64,000 nucleotides of DNA from Eucalyptus grandis. Lineage: Eukaryota > Streptophyta > Magnoliopsida > Myrtales > Myrtaceae. A program made the position numbers and the translations under genes. This document shows, in pieces, positions 1 through 12,072 of the stretch; position 1 is the stretch's first letter; each line of letters opens with the position of its first letter. The notes under the pieces were generated by a model, which worked only from the letters and a program-made list of their open reading frames with translations, ran no database searches and was not told where the DNA came from. The stretch covers positions 45,818,127 through 45,882,126 of the forward strand of contig NC_052619.1 of NCBI RefSeq assembly GCF_016545825.1. The letters are read 5' to 3'.

Positions 1-2003
1 TTGCCAATTACTGTTCATAGGATGAGTTAATTGTTAGAAATTAAACCAAATTCATCGATGCCGGTACTTCGACACCGAGATCTCAAAATTGATAACAAAG
101 ACTGTTTGCTACTTACATCGAAGAAGAGTCTTAATTGTTGCGTTACTTTTAATGAGTCCATTGGTATTTCTAGGTCTAGTGATTATTTTTAAAGATACGA
201 TGAGATATTGTAAGCTACGATGAGATATGATGGGATATGACGAGATATTTTGAAATATGGTGATATTTTGTAAGTTTCTAGAGATTCATCTTCTCCGAAA
301 TGTTAGCTATATCTATGTAACTATTGAAAATTGTGATCCATTTTCTCTGAACTATCTAGAAATTATTGTTTAACATGAAGAAAGAAGAATCAAGAAAATG
401 GACAACTAGAACCAAGCAACATGCAGCTTGCAAACTAGAAGAATCCTCAATGGCAGTGGCTGCAAAATTGAAGAAGAGAAGTCAAAACTAAGGCTGGAAG
501 TCAATAATTGCTAGCTGAACCTAGAAGACTCACGCGGGAATGCAAGCAAGCAGCAAAATAAACAGTAAGCATAAGCCAAGTTGGAGAAGATTCAAGTGGG
601 AAACCTTGAATAAAAGTCAAGAATAGCGGCTGAAGAAGAAACCTGAACGAGGGCAACAAGAAGTCAAGTTGAAGGAGGAAAGGTTTAGTCAAAAGTTGAG
701 GTCAACTATCTCGGAAAAGAAGAAAAAAATTGTCTGCTGATATGTCGGTTGTAATTGCATGTAAATAGGCTTGTAGTTCATCATTTGAGAGTGTGTGGGG
801 GTGAACCCTCCACCATGAGGGGAGATGAGCTTAAAACTCTATATTAAGATGCTCCTCCACCAACACCTCTATTAAACTATTTTGTTCATCTAATAAAACT
901 TCTTCCCTCATATCCCATGACCTATATCCTCCAACTATCCTATCTTGTCACTTGTCCATTTTTCAGCTCTCTTGCCATAAATTAGACACTTGTAGACACA
1001 CACTTCCGCAAAATCCAACAATAACAAATCTATAAATGGGGGAATCTTGTAATTGTTTTTGTTAATGTGAAATAAATTGACAAGTCCATCTATATTCTTC
1101 TCTTCTTTGAGTGAGTTGCGAGCATTTCACCTTCAAATTACTCCCATTATTAATGGCCTGGTTGTGTATGACGTCTAAGGAAGATATGAGGATGAAAGTG
1201 AAGGAAAAGAAGAGGTCAGGGCGTGCCATCTCAGGAACCATCTGAGTCCCACCAAATGAGATTTGAAGATGGGACGAAGTCCAGATCTGACTTGTATATA
1301 GAATTTTGACTGTATATTCTCAAAATGTTTTAAGTATTAATCCGGAAAAAGAAGTATTTTTCGTGTGTTATTGAAGTCTTATAATCTTTTGGAAGCCTTG
1401 GAACTTTTGTTTTGTATTATAGAAAGGGGATTGGATGGGGTTGAAACCTCCATTACTGTTTAAATTTTTGGTTTAAGGCGTCAATGAAGTATAAACTATT
1501 CATTAAGTGAGCCCGTCCCAGCTCCACCAGATTGAGACCGGCTCCAAAGTACGTTTATTGAAATACCCTACGGCGTGAAGGATGAAATTAGAGAGCTCAC
1601 AGTTTCTTTTGTGACTCAAATAGAAAGTTCTCAATGCGCTGAATTTGGACTCCGGTCGCTAAGGTGATAAAATGACACATAGTCACACCTTGTGGAAATA
1701 AAATGAAAAGCTCTCAATGTTATCACTAGAAAGTCTGATCTTGTATGCCTCGAAAATGTAAGTGATGAACCAGATTAAGATCATAAAAGCATTTCTTCAA
1801 AGGACACGGTGTCTGCATGCAGAGTACATCGAGCTCTCTGCAGTACACCTACAAGCATGTTACATACTCCAACCGCATATTATCAAAAGCAACATCAAAC
1901 CGACAAGTAAAGAAATAACTTGAAAACGCCACTGAGCTAAACAGTCCGTGTTTATTTTGGAGCACCGGCAGAAGGTGGTGGGCTCGATGGCCTCGTTGGC
2001 TAG
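1..2003. other. Intergenic spacer downstream of SEO-1
   Basis: No convincing gene. Short reading frames here resemble no family I know. A short run of the degenerate repeat CGATGAGATAT lies at about 199-250. The part from 1560 to 1670 matches 11488-11570, 32170-32260 and 58260-58350, with shared wording around GAAAGTTCTCA and GTGATAAAATGAC, so it is a dispersed or duplicated block. The part from about 1680 to 1830 matches 36620-36790 next to SEO-2, so the SEO duplication carried its 3' flank along. Confidence 0.6.
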
Positions 2004-5000
2004 TCAGTGAGCACCGTGGCAGCACTCGTACGTGATGGCGGTCTTCATTTCCCGAGAGCACGCGGGGCACTCGATGCGTTTCGGTACGTGGTCAACCATG
2101 TTGGGGATATAGAAATGGTGGCAGCGCGGCTTCACAATGACCTGGTCGTAATGCTCTTGGAAGACGGCCTCGAAATCCTGTGTCTGAGTCACCCTCTTGA
2201 TCCACGTCTGGTGTTGCGACAGCACAGTTGCGAAATCTGTGAGGCGAGCGTTGACAACCACGCGTGACCCTCTCGCGACGATGGCAAACCCTCCTTGCTT
2301 CTTGTAGCTGGTGTAGAGCTTGAGCAGCTCCTGCGTCAGGGCGTTGTTGATGTCTTGATTCACATGCATCTTTGAGAAAATGCAGTTCTCGAGGCGGGTC
2401 AGGAATTTGTCTCGCTTCATACCGATTCTGATATCTCTGAAGGAGACTGAATATCCTTTGATCTTCTCCAGGTATTCTTCAATCTCACGGACAGTCTTGG
2501 AGTCTTCAACTGAGTCATACAAAAGTAGGAGCTCCTTCCTTTCAAACTGGCCAACAATCAAGACAGAGGACATGTCAAAAGAACAAGAATAAAAATTGTT
2601 TTAAGTTAGGAAACTTTCAACCTATCTTGCTAATGATCTTGTGCGAATTCCGTACATGTGACGTTAGATGTATCTAAATTTTTAGGTGGGTGAATTTCAC
2701 GTGAATTGTAACAGTAGAAGCTCGTTCTACTCGCTTTTGTCCTTAGGATGCAAGTTTGTGCTTGGCCGAGGGTGTTAAAGACTAAATGGATTTATTAATG
2801 TTGAGAGACGAAATTATAATTGATGCTGTGTCTTCCTTCGTCTCTATTTGGAGGAAAATCTCTGACTAGACTTTGATCGTTCGGTTGTGAATGTGGACAT
2901 CACCTAAATATAAATCCAACTAAAGTTAAATGTGAATGATATGTCCAGATTTGTAACGTGCCAATCAAAACCCTAGTAAGAGAAAGGTTCTTCTAATTGG
3001 GGTGGATGCTGAAAGTATTGCCCCGATATTCAAAACCATACTGCATTTGTAACTTACGCTTTGATCGATATAAGAGGCGATCGTTTCATTCACCATAAGC
3101 TCGAGCCAGTTCATCTCTCGTGTGCTCCAGAGGTCCTTGTACTTCAACTCTGTGAACGGGCAGGCTTTCCATCCCCAAACTCTTATCATCGTCATCGCAT
3201 CCTTGTTTACCACCTTCCCCTCTTTGTTCAGCACAACAACCATCGTCTGCTGCCTAAATTGCCACTTCTCTTCAATGAACTTAACCGCTGGCTTGCTGAC
3301 CATGGAGGTGCATGTGTACCACGGCATCCCTGATCTCATGTCCAGGAACTGCTTCATCTCCTCATCATGTCCCTTCACGATAGGAACCCACATAATTTCG
3401 TAATTATCAGATTTGAAGGTGCTCACATTGTAGATGCTGGTAAGGGTTGTTCGATCGTCGTCCGACAATTTCAAGTCCAAAATGAGCAGAATCACACTCT
3501 TGTTCTTCAACTCCTCCACCTTTACCTGTAACATCTAGTGATCAAACCATGCTGTTGTTTTTGCATTTTGAATGCAAACAAACGAACTATCTAAGAATTT
3601 CAATTGTAGTTAATTACTTGCAAGTTGATATGCATTCCCTTCTTGTGACATTGTTATACAAAACATGACTGGTAATTAAGTCAATGAAATTTATTAGACT
3701 GAGAAGCTAACCGTTGTCTTCTTGGAACATTGATAGACTGTCGATGAAAATAATGCTGTCATGTGGTCCACAATATCAGTACAACCACTGGAAATCTCCT
3801 CAATGTTCTGATATAAGAGTTCCTCCCCTGCATAATGTGAATCACTTTAATTTTAGGTACTTTTGTTCGACATGTGGATCTGACAAAAATTATCTGTGTA
3901 CACAAAAGGGAGTCTGGAGGAGGGGCATGAACGCTTCATTCCACCGGTGAGTGAACAACATTTAGTTTGAAAACAACAATGATCTCACCCTTTTCCTTGA
4001 AATATTGATATTTCGTCATGACCTGCCTTAAGAAGTTCGACAAATCTGGCTCTTCTAACCTGAAGTCATCGAGAAATAGAAAATGGAATTAATTCCAAGT
4101 CTGTTAATGGAGGTATTTATAAGCAAAGGTGAGGTACAACATACTCATTGCCCCTGCTAATCTTGCGACTGAACAGATCTGAGCAGCGAAGTACAAAGAC
4201 GATGATGTAATAAGAATTGTCTAATATGCATTTTGACATTCCTGGCTTTTTTTCAAAATTTTTGCAGTAGCTCCCATACTCTACAATGCACTTGGTGAAC
4301 TCCAAAGTCTTCCTGATCAGATTGCTAAGGTCCACAAAAGCCTTGGTCATAGCAGGTGGGGGTTTCCCTCGCACACTGGCCGTTAGGCGTAAAAGCTTGG
4401 CTTTCGCTCCAAATTGAGTGTAAAAAAAGCTCTCGGTACAGTATGCCGTAAAAGCTAACAATGTCAGCACAGCTTTGGCATCCCATGAAAAGGATGACAA
4501 CTCGTCCACAAGCAATTGTATTGTTTGCTTCTCATTGTTGATTTGCGGGGCCTCAAACTGTCGTGCCGTACATAGTTTTCCATATTAAACATGGGAAGTA
4601 ACAAAATCGAGAAGAATATCTTAGAAAAGAACGCAACGAAGAATTTAATAAACACATTATTTGCTTCTATTTTCCTGATAGAATAAATAATTTTAACGTG
4701 GCATAGAAATGTACTTTTACTTTAGTATAAGTTGTTATCTGAAATTAATCTTTAAGTAATTTCAAAACAATCGAAAGAGGTCTGGAGCTTAGAAATGTGC
4801 TTTTACTTTAGTATAAGTTGTAATGATGTGTAAGTAATTTTGAAACAATCTAAAAAAGTCCAGAGCTCTCGCATTCGTATATTTCCACTTTTGACAGAGG
4901 AATATCTCTGCTTTTACCTTGTCGTACAGTTTTCCAATGGTTGATGTCAAATCGGCAGCCAAGCCATCGCTCTGGCCTTGGTTATCCTGGAAAAACGAAT

Positions 5001-5667
5001 TCGCTTGTTAGTCCTAACCATGGAATATTATCAGCATAAAGGCACGTGAACATTGTGTATCTTTATAAACTTTGGCCGATAATTTGAGAAGCAAAGACAT
5101 TTTGTCACAAAAAAAACTTTAAGATCCAGCCAACTACCCATGGAAACAAGTAAATGGAGAAGTTAGTAGTAATTGCCATGGAAACAAGTAAATATGAATT
5201 TCGTGTTTTTGTGAGTAATATGTAGTCCTAAGGCCGTTTGTAAATATAATTTAGGGAGTTGAGCACAGGGGCCGACTATCCGAAAGCCTAATGAAATATC
5301 TTCCAAGATCCACAAGCAGGTTCAGTCTTTTGGCCTCTCGATGAAGTAAATTACCACCGCTAGGAAGTATATGGAAAAGAGACTATAGCATGTCGTTGAA
5401 CTTGCTTGTCCACTACTTTACCTTTGCCCAAGTGGTGTTAGCAACGTCATCGGCAGAGTCCAAGGCTTGGTTGAGGATTTTCTCGACGAGGCTCAGGCTC
5501 AGGTTCAGGCTCTTGACATCAACTTCTTTTGGGTCCAAGCGTGGCTTGCTCGTGACCTTTTCCTTGAAGTTGGCATCTTCAAGGAGGTCAAGTACGGTGG
5601 GCACGGTCATGGTGATGGAGCCATTGTTTCCCGCCACTGCGGTCACGTTGCCATTGTTCTTGGCCAT
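2004..5667 (-). CDS. SEO: Sieve element occlusion (SEO/forisome-like) protein, SEO-1, seven exons
   Basis: Predicted phloem structural protein. SEO family members build the filaments (P-protein, or forisomes in legumes) inside sieve elements that can plug sieve plates after wounding. I read seven exons on the minus strand: 5667-5422, 4986-4918, 4557-4145, 4059-3989, 3827-3712, 3525-3058 and 2546-2004. All introns are GT-AG and the phases fit, giving 1926 nt and about 641 residues, near the usual family size. Residues 1-305 carry the N-terminal domain, with the hallmark SFSWDAKAVLTLLAF in exon 3. Exon 6 (306-461) is the thioredoxin-like middle segment (VILLILDLKLSDDD, EIMWVPIV, MPWY). Exon 7 is the C-terminal domain, with GGFAIVARGSRVVVN and the terminal cysteine motif CPACSREMKTAITYECCHG just before the stop. 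The start is the ATG before KNNGNV, 122 nt below a TATA box. Exon 5 is four residues shorter than in SEO-2. No break is visible. The family is certain by motif; exact exon edges were called by eye. Confidence 0.88.
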
Positions 5668-5788
5668 TTTCGGATGCAGAGAAAGGGAAAAAGGAAGGAC
5701 TGAAGCAGAAAGAGTGTAGGGTTTCAAGGGAGTGAGTGAAATGAAGGAGGAAGGCTTGTGTGGAGCAAACCGCAGGTCCCTTATCACC

Positions 5789-5796
5789 TATTTATA
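5789..5796 (-). promoter_or_regulatory. TATA box of SEO-1
   Basis: TATAAATA on the minus strand, 122-129 nt upstream of the SEO-1 ATG. SEO-2 has TATATATA at nearly the same distance, and the flanking words (GGAGTG on one side, GGGACCTGC on the other) are shared between the two promoters. Expression in immature sieve elements is known for the family, but nothing here shows it. Confidence 0.65.
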
Positions 5797-7588
5797 GCAC
5801 TCCAAGGCCACAACACGACAGCTTACGAGCTGGCAAGAGCGATTAATTAACGAGTCGCATCGAGATGTGTATTCTGCCAGCGAAGAGACATGTGCGCAAC
5901 ATTTAAGAACGTTCAATTTATATCGTAACTCGGGGAGCGCGTTACTAGTAATTAAAAAAAAAAAAAAAACGAAAACCTATAGTGTGCGGAGAGTGCAACA
6001 TAAACATATGGCGAGATCTGGTGTAAGAGTGGATGAAGGTATTTTACGTATCGGGTACTTAGAGTGGTAATAATACATTACGAAGCAAGGCTAGCATATA
6101 CGGGAGTTTTCGAAGCTCATTCGCAAAAGTTGATTGGGGCTTTGATTTGGTGAGACATTTTAAGTAATTAACGTTTTGACTTTCTAACCGCCTGTCATAG
6201 GCCATGACAGAACCATACAAATCAATTTGTTTCCTTTTATTTTCATTTTTATTTTTCTCTCTGGTGCTTGTTCGATTGTGCGTTCGCTCATTTTTCATGA
6301 AAAATTTGTAGAGGGGTCGATTGTTGATTGGAGGACCCTCTAATATGTACCATTGTCTAGAGATTATTTCGAGATAGAAATCTCGGCTGTTCGGATGATT
6401 TATGTTCCCAATAAGCAATAATATTGGATGCGTTTTTTCGATGATTTCTTATTGAAGGTATGTTTCAGACTTGAGCTCATGAATGAAGTCCAATCGAAGT
6501 GTGTGGCTATTCAACCCCTATAGAAAAGATCCAAAGTAGACTTTGTCGCCCAATCTTAGGATTCGGGTTGTTTTGAGTAACAACATGGTTCGTATTGTTT
6601 TATAGGGGCATGTCTCTAAACTTTTTAACCTTTTTACTTTTTGTTTAATTTAAATCTTGCGACATATGTGCTTTGACTTTTAAAAAAAAAATTAACACAA
6701 ATTTCTATAATATACAATTATTGACACGTAAATTCACATAAATGTTCTCCTAATAAATAAGATTTGGAAATTTAGATAAAATTTAAAATTTAATGGGAAA
6801 AATAAAAGATAGTTTTTATTTGAACTTTCGTTCCGAAAAAACGAGTACTTACATAAGCTTGAGGGGCTTAGTCAAGAAGTGAGCGTGCACGCAGCCGAAG
6901 TGTCTGTACTTCTTGCGGGCGATTTACATTGGGTCATCGTGATTTAATTACATACCGGAGCAAATTCAAGAGTGTTTTGAAATTGTGAAATTCTTGTGTG
7001 AAGATTTCAAATAAATTATTTATGAGATAGAGAGATTATTTTTGGAAAACGTTGTATAGTTTATTAGGTGTAGTGGAGAATTGAAAATCACTAAGACTGT
7101 TTAATGTGACTTGAATGTACTTCTAATTTTCGTTGTATCGCTTGATTTATAACAAAATATGTTATTGCTCTCCTTGTTGACGTAGGTCACATTGATCGAA
7201 TAATAAAACTATGATGTTTGATCTAACTCTTTGTTAATATGTTTGATTGATTGTTTGCACAACATTATAAACGATGACTCCCTATGAATCTCATGGGCGA
7301 GACAAATTTCCTATCGAAGATCATTTGGGTCGGGTCGATTTGAGAGATGCTTTATGTTCTTATCAAGCATGACTGCCTACATCAAGCAAAGCAAAGGCAG
7401 ACTTACTGGATTTTATCTAATTGGGTCTAAATTTCTACAGATAAAATATCACCACATCTAGCATTGATCACACCAACATAAGCGTATACACTTAACATAG
7501 CATTGAGAAAAGAAACAGAACAACAAAGTTGGAGAATGTTACCCATGAACTTTTCCTTGGATCTGGGAAGCAGTATAGTGGTGCATTA
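5797..7588. other. AT-rich intergenic spacer upstream of SEO-1
   Basis: No gene recognised. There is a poly-A run at about 5955-5970 and a frame at 6059-6418 (minus) whose protein is low in recognisable features. I take it as chance. No long terminal repeats, tRNA boxes or conserved domains were seen. Confidence 0.5.
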
Positions 7589-7597
7589 CATTTATTA

Positions 7598-8374
7598 GAC
7601 AAATTATCAAAAAAGACTTAAAGTTATTGCCATTGTGTTAATTTAGTCTTAAATATTCTGTTTGGGGCCAAATGAGTCATAGACTTTTTGTATTTGTGTA
7701 AATTTAGTCAATCCAATCAATTTTGGTCGGCTGGTATTGACATAGGTGTTGGCTGCCCTACATAGCACTATTGACGCTAACATAGACATTTTTTAAATAA
7801 TATTTCAATATTTTATAGAATTTTTTCCCCTCTCTCTCCCCCCTACCTTTTTTAATCCATTAGGTGGTGATTAGCTTGACCTTGCTAGATTTGGTGAGGT
7901 AGTGCCTCGCCTAGCCCTTAGGCAAGAATCGAGTCCTCACCTCACAAGCTCACCCAGGTCACCGACTTGACCCTTGCTAGCTCAGTAGGCAACTTAGGCG
8001 AGGTAGCCCTTACAACCTCTGGTGAGGGCAAGCCATGCCAAGGGCGGGCCAAGCTTGCTCGAGGTCATGGAGGTGATCTTGCTAGCCCTCGCCTCTGGTT
8101 GGTGGTTGGATTGGCGACTAGTTGGAGAAAGAAAGAAGGGAAAGGGGAAAAAATGAAAGAAAAAAAAATCAAAATATTATAAAAAATTGTCTACATCAGT
8201 GATGGTGACACCATGTAAGATAGTCAATGTCTATGTTAGTATCAATCGGCCAAAATTGGTCGATAGACTAAATTTACACTAACACAAAAGATATAGAATT
8301 AAATTGAAAAAAATGTTTATGACTAAATTGATACGATTTAAATAGGTTTAAGGCTTTTTTTTAGTAATTTTGCC
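7598..8374. mobile_element. Mutator-like foldback element (copy A), 9-bp target duplication
   Basis: 777-bp non-autonomous element. Its ends are inverted copies of a sequence like AAATTATCAAAAAAGnCTTAAA, and the arms continue inverted with blocks such as CCAATTTTGGTCG / CGGCCAAAATTGGTCG. Flanks are the perfect direct repeat CATTTATTA (7589-7597 and 8375-8383). A 9-bp duplication with long inverted arms is typical of Mutator-like elements. The core (about 7860-8110) is GC-rich and made of short mutually inverted words (GCGAGG, CCTCGC). No transposase is encoded; the frame at 7967-8182 is just the core. Confidence 0.8.
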
Positions 8375-8449
8375 CATTTATTAGGGCATTTCCTTTAAAT
8401 GTGTTCATGGAAAAACATCTTAAGCAAACAAATAAAAATATCATTATAT

Positions 8450-9800
8450 TACATCATTATTTTGAGTGCTTCCATACGCTTATTTTTGAACCCCGAGTTA
8501 TCTTTTGTAAGATGGTGTGGAGGTGGATCAGGTTGTCGGATTAGTTTCCCAAATTAAGTTTACAACACCATCTCAAAAGTAACTGTGCATGCGCTACGCT
8601 CGTACTTGGGAACTCATAATCAAATCAAAATCCCCTGAGGCTGGTGACCATATCAACTGTATCAGCCACGTTTAAGTTACTATCCCAATAAGGATGCATG
8701 CGGCTCAGCCTCAATTCCTTCGATTCTCCACTTTTAACCAGTATGTCTACACCATCACCAAATTTGCAGTCACTAGATGAACAACATATTGCAATCTTCT
8801 CGTTGGCGGAAGCTTAGAGGCATCGTAAGTGTCACCTTGTCTTGGATCCATTGAGCTAATTAATTGAAGATTTTGTGATACTGTTCAGTTTATTTTTGAA
8901 ACTCAAGTTGATTTGTTTCAATTCAACTTGGGTTTAAGAGGATGTTAGTAACATTAGGATACTTAGATATCTCTTAGAGATATTTAGGAAATTCCTCTTA
9001 TTTCAATATCTATTTTGATAATCTTGATTATGCATATTTGATTTGATTTTCTTTTATTTCCTCTATCTAAACTTATAAATAGACTCTCCATGTACTCTTT
9101 TCAATACAAAAAGTTCCTCAATTCTCTTTTCTACTTTTATTTAACTATTACAATAAGGAAAGGATTAAAAAAATAGAAAAGAAGGAAAAACAGCTCACCA
9201 TAGCAAAAAAATGAAACCACAGATGCTTTCAAAACAAGCCGATTGAGCCTCGTTCTTTGTTAGTTAGGATTCGAATGGTTGTAAGAGCCTCGTTCTTTGT
9301 TAGTTAGGATTCGAATGGTTGTAAGAGGTAGAGCGTCACTTTATCAATAGTGTAAGCCTGGCAAATGTTTTATTCACTACTGTATGGAGGCTTCCTTCCT
9401 CCATCTCCTCACATAATTAGTCTATTTAAAATGTTAGTGGATTCCCCTAAGCTTTTGTACCTCTTCTGATTAATGATATTCACATGTTTACACAAAAAAA
9501 AGAAAAATATATGACAAAGGCATTGATTCGGGTCTTTCATGTCGGTCAACGTTCATATTTCATGTTAATTTTGTGTGTCTTTCTTTTCACAAGTTTATAT
9601 TTAACAACTTATATGTACTATATGTACTAACTTGTGCCGTTATTTAGAGTGCTTCCAAATACACGTAAGTTGAATCTCAGATTATATTATGTAACATAGT
9701 GTGGAGGTGGAACCATCTAACAAACTTAATTTACAAGATTATCTCAAAAGTAGTTGTGCACACGCTGTGTACTTGCATGGAAACTAGACAGAAATAATCG
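8450..9800. repeat. Diverged direct duplication (8460-8620 and 9640-9780)
   Basis: Two blocks share ordered wording: a GAGTGCTTCCA-like start, then GTGTGGAGGTGGA, then ATCTCAAAAGTA followed by TGTGCA and a cGCT..GTACTTG block. They are clearly paralogous but old. No gene is visible between them. The stretch from 8870 to 9190 is plain AT-rich spacer. Confidence 0.55.
9245..9324. repeat. 40-bp perfect tandem duplication
   Basis: A 40-bp unit beginning GAGCCTCGTTCTTTG is present twice head to tail (9245-9284 and 9285-9324) without a mismatch, which points to a recent slippage or repair event. It contains GGATTCGAAT, which resembles a tRNA B box, but no cloverleaf surrounds it. Confidence 0.9.
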
Positions 9801-10018
9801 ATAATCTTTCCAAGTACCTTGGATGATTATCACTTATTATCGAATGCAAGTGAATTGATCACTTGGTCTTCTAGTGGTGCGGACTAGTATTCATCAATGT
9901 GAGATTACGAATTCAAACTCGTTCATTAGATTCATGGCTTGTGAATGGTACGAAGTCACGATCTCTACTGCAGTGTAAAAAAATCAAACACACTTGATAG
10001 AAAGTGCAAAATATTAAA

Positions 10019-10460
10019 TGGTTGTTGAACATACTGTAAATTTATGTATTTTAAATTAGTGCATTTTCTGGTCACTTTCGAGTTTCTCACTATTTAATTT
10101 CACAAAAATTTCTAATTCTTCTATGGTCGTCCATTCATTCAAAGCTTGTTATTTTCCTCGTATATACATGAAGTCCAGCCAATTGGTGTCGATATGTGTG
10201 ACATCTATGTGGCCATGCAAAGCATGACATAACTGTTTTAATTGCCACTCATATGGAAAATCACCTGCCGATACGACAGACCTAGGTCAATGTTTTAAAA
10301 TACGTTGGTAAACATAAGTAAATGGTTTCTCATTAGGATTATAAAACTAACGCTGTATCTTTTCACAAGGTTAAGTGTACCATTGGATTATACGGCATAT
10401 TCTTTGCACTCTAAATTTCAACTAGTGGAATTGATTAGTTGAAAGAGATATCCAACCATG
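10019..10460. repeat. Local repeat R, copy 1
   Basis: Begins GTTGTTGAACATACTGTAAA and runs through ATTAGTGCATTTTCTGGTCAC, CATGAAGTCCAGCCA and CACAAGGTTAAGTGTAC to TGGAATTGATTA. The same order of blocks recurs at 12905-13450 and 15340-16070, so the interval grew by duplication before later insertions separated the copies. No coding potential is seen. Confidence 0.65.
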
Positions 10461-10496
10461 GAGATAAACTTATGGAGGAAAGAAACCTTTGGATAA

Positions 10497-11480
10497 TTAT
10501 CAAAAAATTCTAAACTTAATATAATTGTGTCAATTTAGCCATAAACTTTTCAATTTGGCCAATTTAATCCAAAATATCTTTAAAATTTGCCAATGTAATA
10601 ATTTTGATCGGAAATTACTAATGTGGATGCTGGCCATCTTAAATGGCACCATCAACGTGGACAATTTTTCTAATTTTTCTTATTAATTCTTTAATTTTCT
10701 ATAATTTTTTGTTTTCATTTTCTTTTTTTGTTTTCCTTCATCCTCAGCAGTCACCATGCTCCTTGATGGCCCGCGACCAACCTCAAACAAGGTTTGACCT
10801 CACTGGCCTCTGGCAATGGCTGACCTCACCTACTAAGCGACGGTTGCTCTCGCATTGGGTGAGGTCGCCCAAGGCAGTTGAAGGTCTACCTCTCTAGCCT
10901 CGAAGGAGGCTTGTCCTAGCCAAAGTTGGCAAGCTCGAGCCTTGCTTGAGGCTATCGATCTCATTGCTTGCCATTCACCGATGTCCTTGGCTCTAAGATG
11001 GAGTACTCTCTCTCTCTCTCTCTCTCCTCATACTCTTCAACTCTGATCAACACCGTTGCTTGACAGTTTGACTTAGCTTCTATCGACAACGAGCCGGGTT
11101 CTCACATTAGTGCTCAAGTGCGACAACAAGACCTCAAGCTTGCGGCCAACGAGACCATGGCAAGGCTGGCCAACCTAGATATGAGCGAGGGTGATGTGGC
11201 CCTCACTAGCCATAATAATAAAATAATAATAATAAAGAAGGAAAAGAGAGAAAAAGAAAAGAAAAGAAGGAAAAAGCACAAAGGAAAGAAAAATAAAAAA
11301 ATCTAAAAATATTAAATTATTATTAAGAATTGTCCACATCAAGTGAATTTAAGCTGAAATTGGCCGAATGGACTCAATAGGTAAAATAGGAAAAGATCTA
11401 AGACTCAATTGGTTAAAAGGATTGAAACTGAATTGGCAGAGATACAATATGTTTAAGATTATTTAGATAGTTTTCCTTGT
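10497..11480. mobile_element. Decayed Mutator-like foldback element (copy B)
   Basis: The left part (TTATCAAAAAATTCTAAACTT, then CATAAACTTTTCAATTTGGCC) and the right part (GAAATTGGCCGAATGG ... TTTAAGATTATTTAGATAGTTTTCC) are inverted relatives of the ends of copy A. The middle is GC-rich with Leu/Ala-Ser-like words, a (CT)n run at 11008-11028 and the frames at 10643-10897 and 11118-11306, which I regard as non-coding. The possible target duplication is degenerate, so the ends are approximate. Confidence 0.55.
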
Positions 11481-11572
11481 ACCTTAAGATGTAAGGGATG
11501 AAATTGGAGACCTCACAATTTCTTTTGCGACTCAAAAAGAAAGTTCTCACGAGGATGTGGTGATAAAATGAC

Positions 11573-11872
11573 TATTGACACCTAAATTTTGCATTAAAAA
11601 AAAGGGTTAATTTTTACCCAAAAAAATAGAATTAAAATTGCATAACATATAGTTTTAGGAGCATTTATTTTATTTTATTGCATTGGACCGACGGTGAACA
11701 TTGATTTTTTATACGACATGAGATTTTTCACATATTTGGGTAATATACGCCGATTGACATATTTTTGGACAGAAATGAAGGTTTCGGATGAAATATTTAA
11801 AAAATACAAAAGAGAATATTGCGCAGAGTGCATATATTTCAACAATATATTCAAGGGAATTATGCACAAGCA
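11573..11872 (+). mobile_element. Fragment of a gypsy-type LTR start
   Basis: The word TTGACACCTAAATTTTGCA matches the start of the LTR-like insertion at 22810 (TGTTGACACCTAAATTTTACA). I take it as a truncated relative whose downstream part is interrupted by a SINE at 11884. The GC-rich stretch at 12330-12650, with an AG-rich lead-in, could be the rest of the same LTR. Weak evidence. Confidence 0.35.
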
Positions 11873-11883
11873 AAATTGATTTT

Positions 11884-12072
11884 TTTTTTAATCCTGAAAC
11901 TACCGTACATGCCTAATAGCCGGCGGCGTAAATCAGGGGGAGCACTAGCACAGGGGCCCACCTCCCACGGCACTCCACTTTAGTGGCGCAATGGAGGCGC
12001 GGAGTTTCGAACCCCTCCCCTTCCGGATGAGGGGGCAGGGCGCGAACCAGCGCGTCCACTCCAGAGTGGGTG
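11884..12072 (-). mobile_element. tRNA-derived SINE, minus strand, with target duplication
   Basis: About 190 bp on the minus strand. It has an RNA polymerase III B-box-like GGTTCGAAACTCC (12001-12013, minus), a plausible A-box region 30-50 nt before it, and an A-rich 3' tail (the T run at 11881-11890 on the plus strand). It is bracketed by the direct repeat AAATTGATTTT (from 11873 and from 12073). Short size, internal Pol III promoter, A tail and an 11-bp target duplication together define a SINE mobilised by a LINE. It sits inside the LTR fragment, so it is the younger insertion. Confidence 0.7.

Noticed and set aside
2007..2267. Plus-strand reading frames opposite SEO-1 exons (also 3061-3403, 5390-5719, 37210-37668, 38326-38774)
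   Set aside because: They are antisense shadows of conserved SEO exons; the minus-strand frames carry family motifs.
9245..9324. CRISPR-like array
   Set aside because: Only two directly abutting copies without spacers, in plant nuclear DNA.
9265..9330. tRNA gene suggested by GGATTCGAAT
   Set aside because: No A box at the right distance and no cloverleaf; it is part of a 40-bp tandem repeat.
10497..11480. Exact 9-bp target duplication for foldback copy B
   Set aside because: Candidate flanks around AACCTTT and TACCTTA match at only about five of nine positions.
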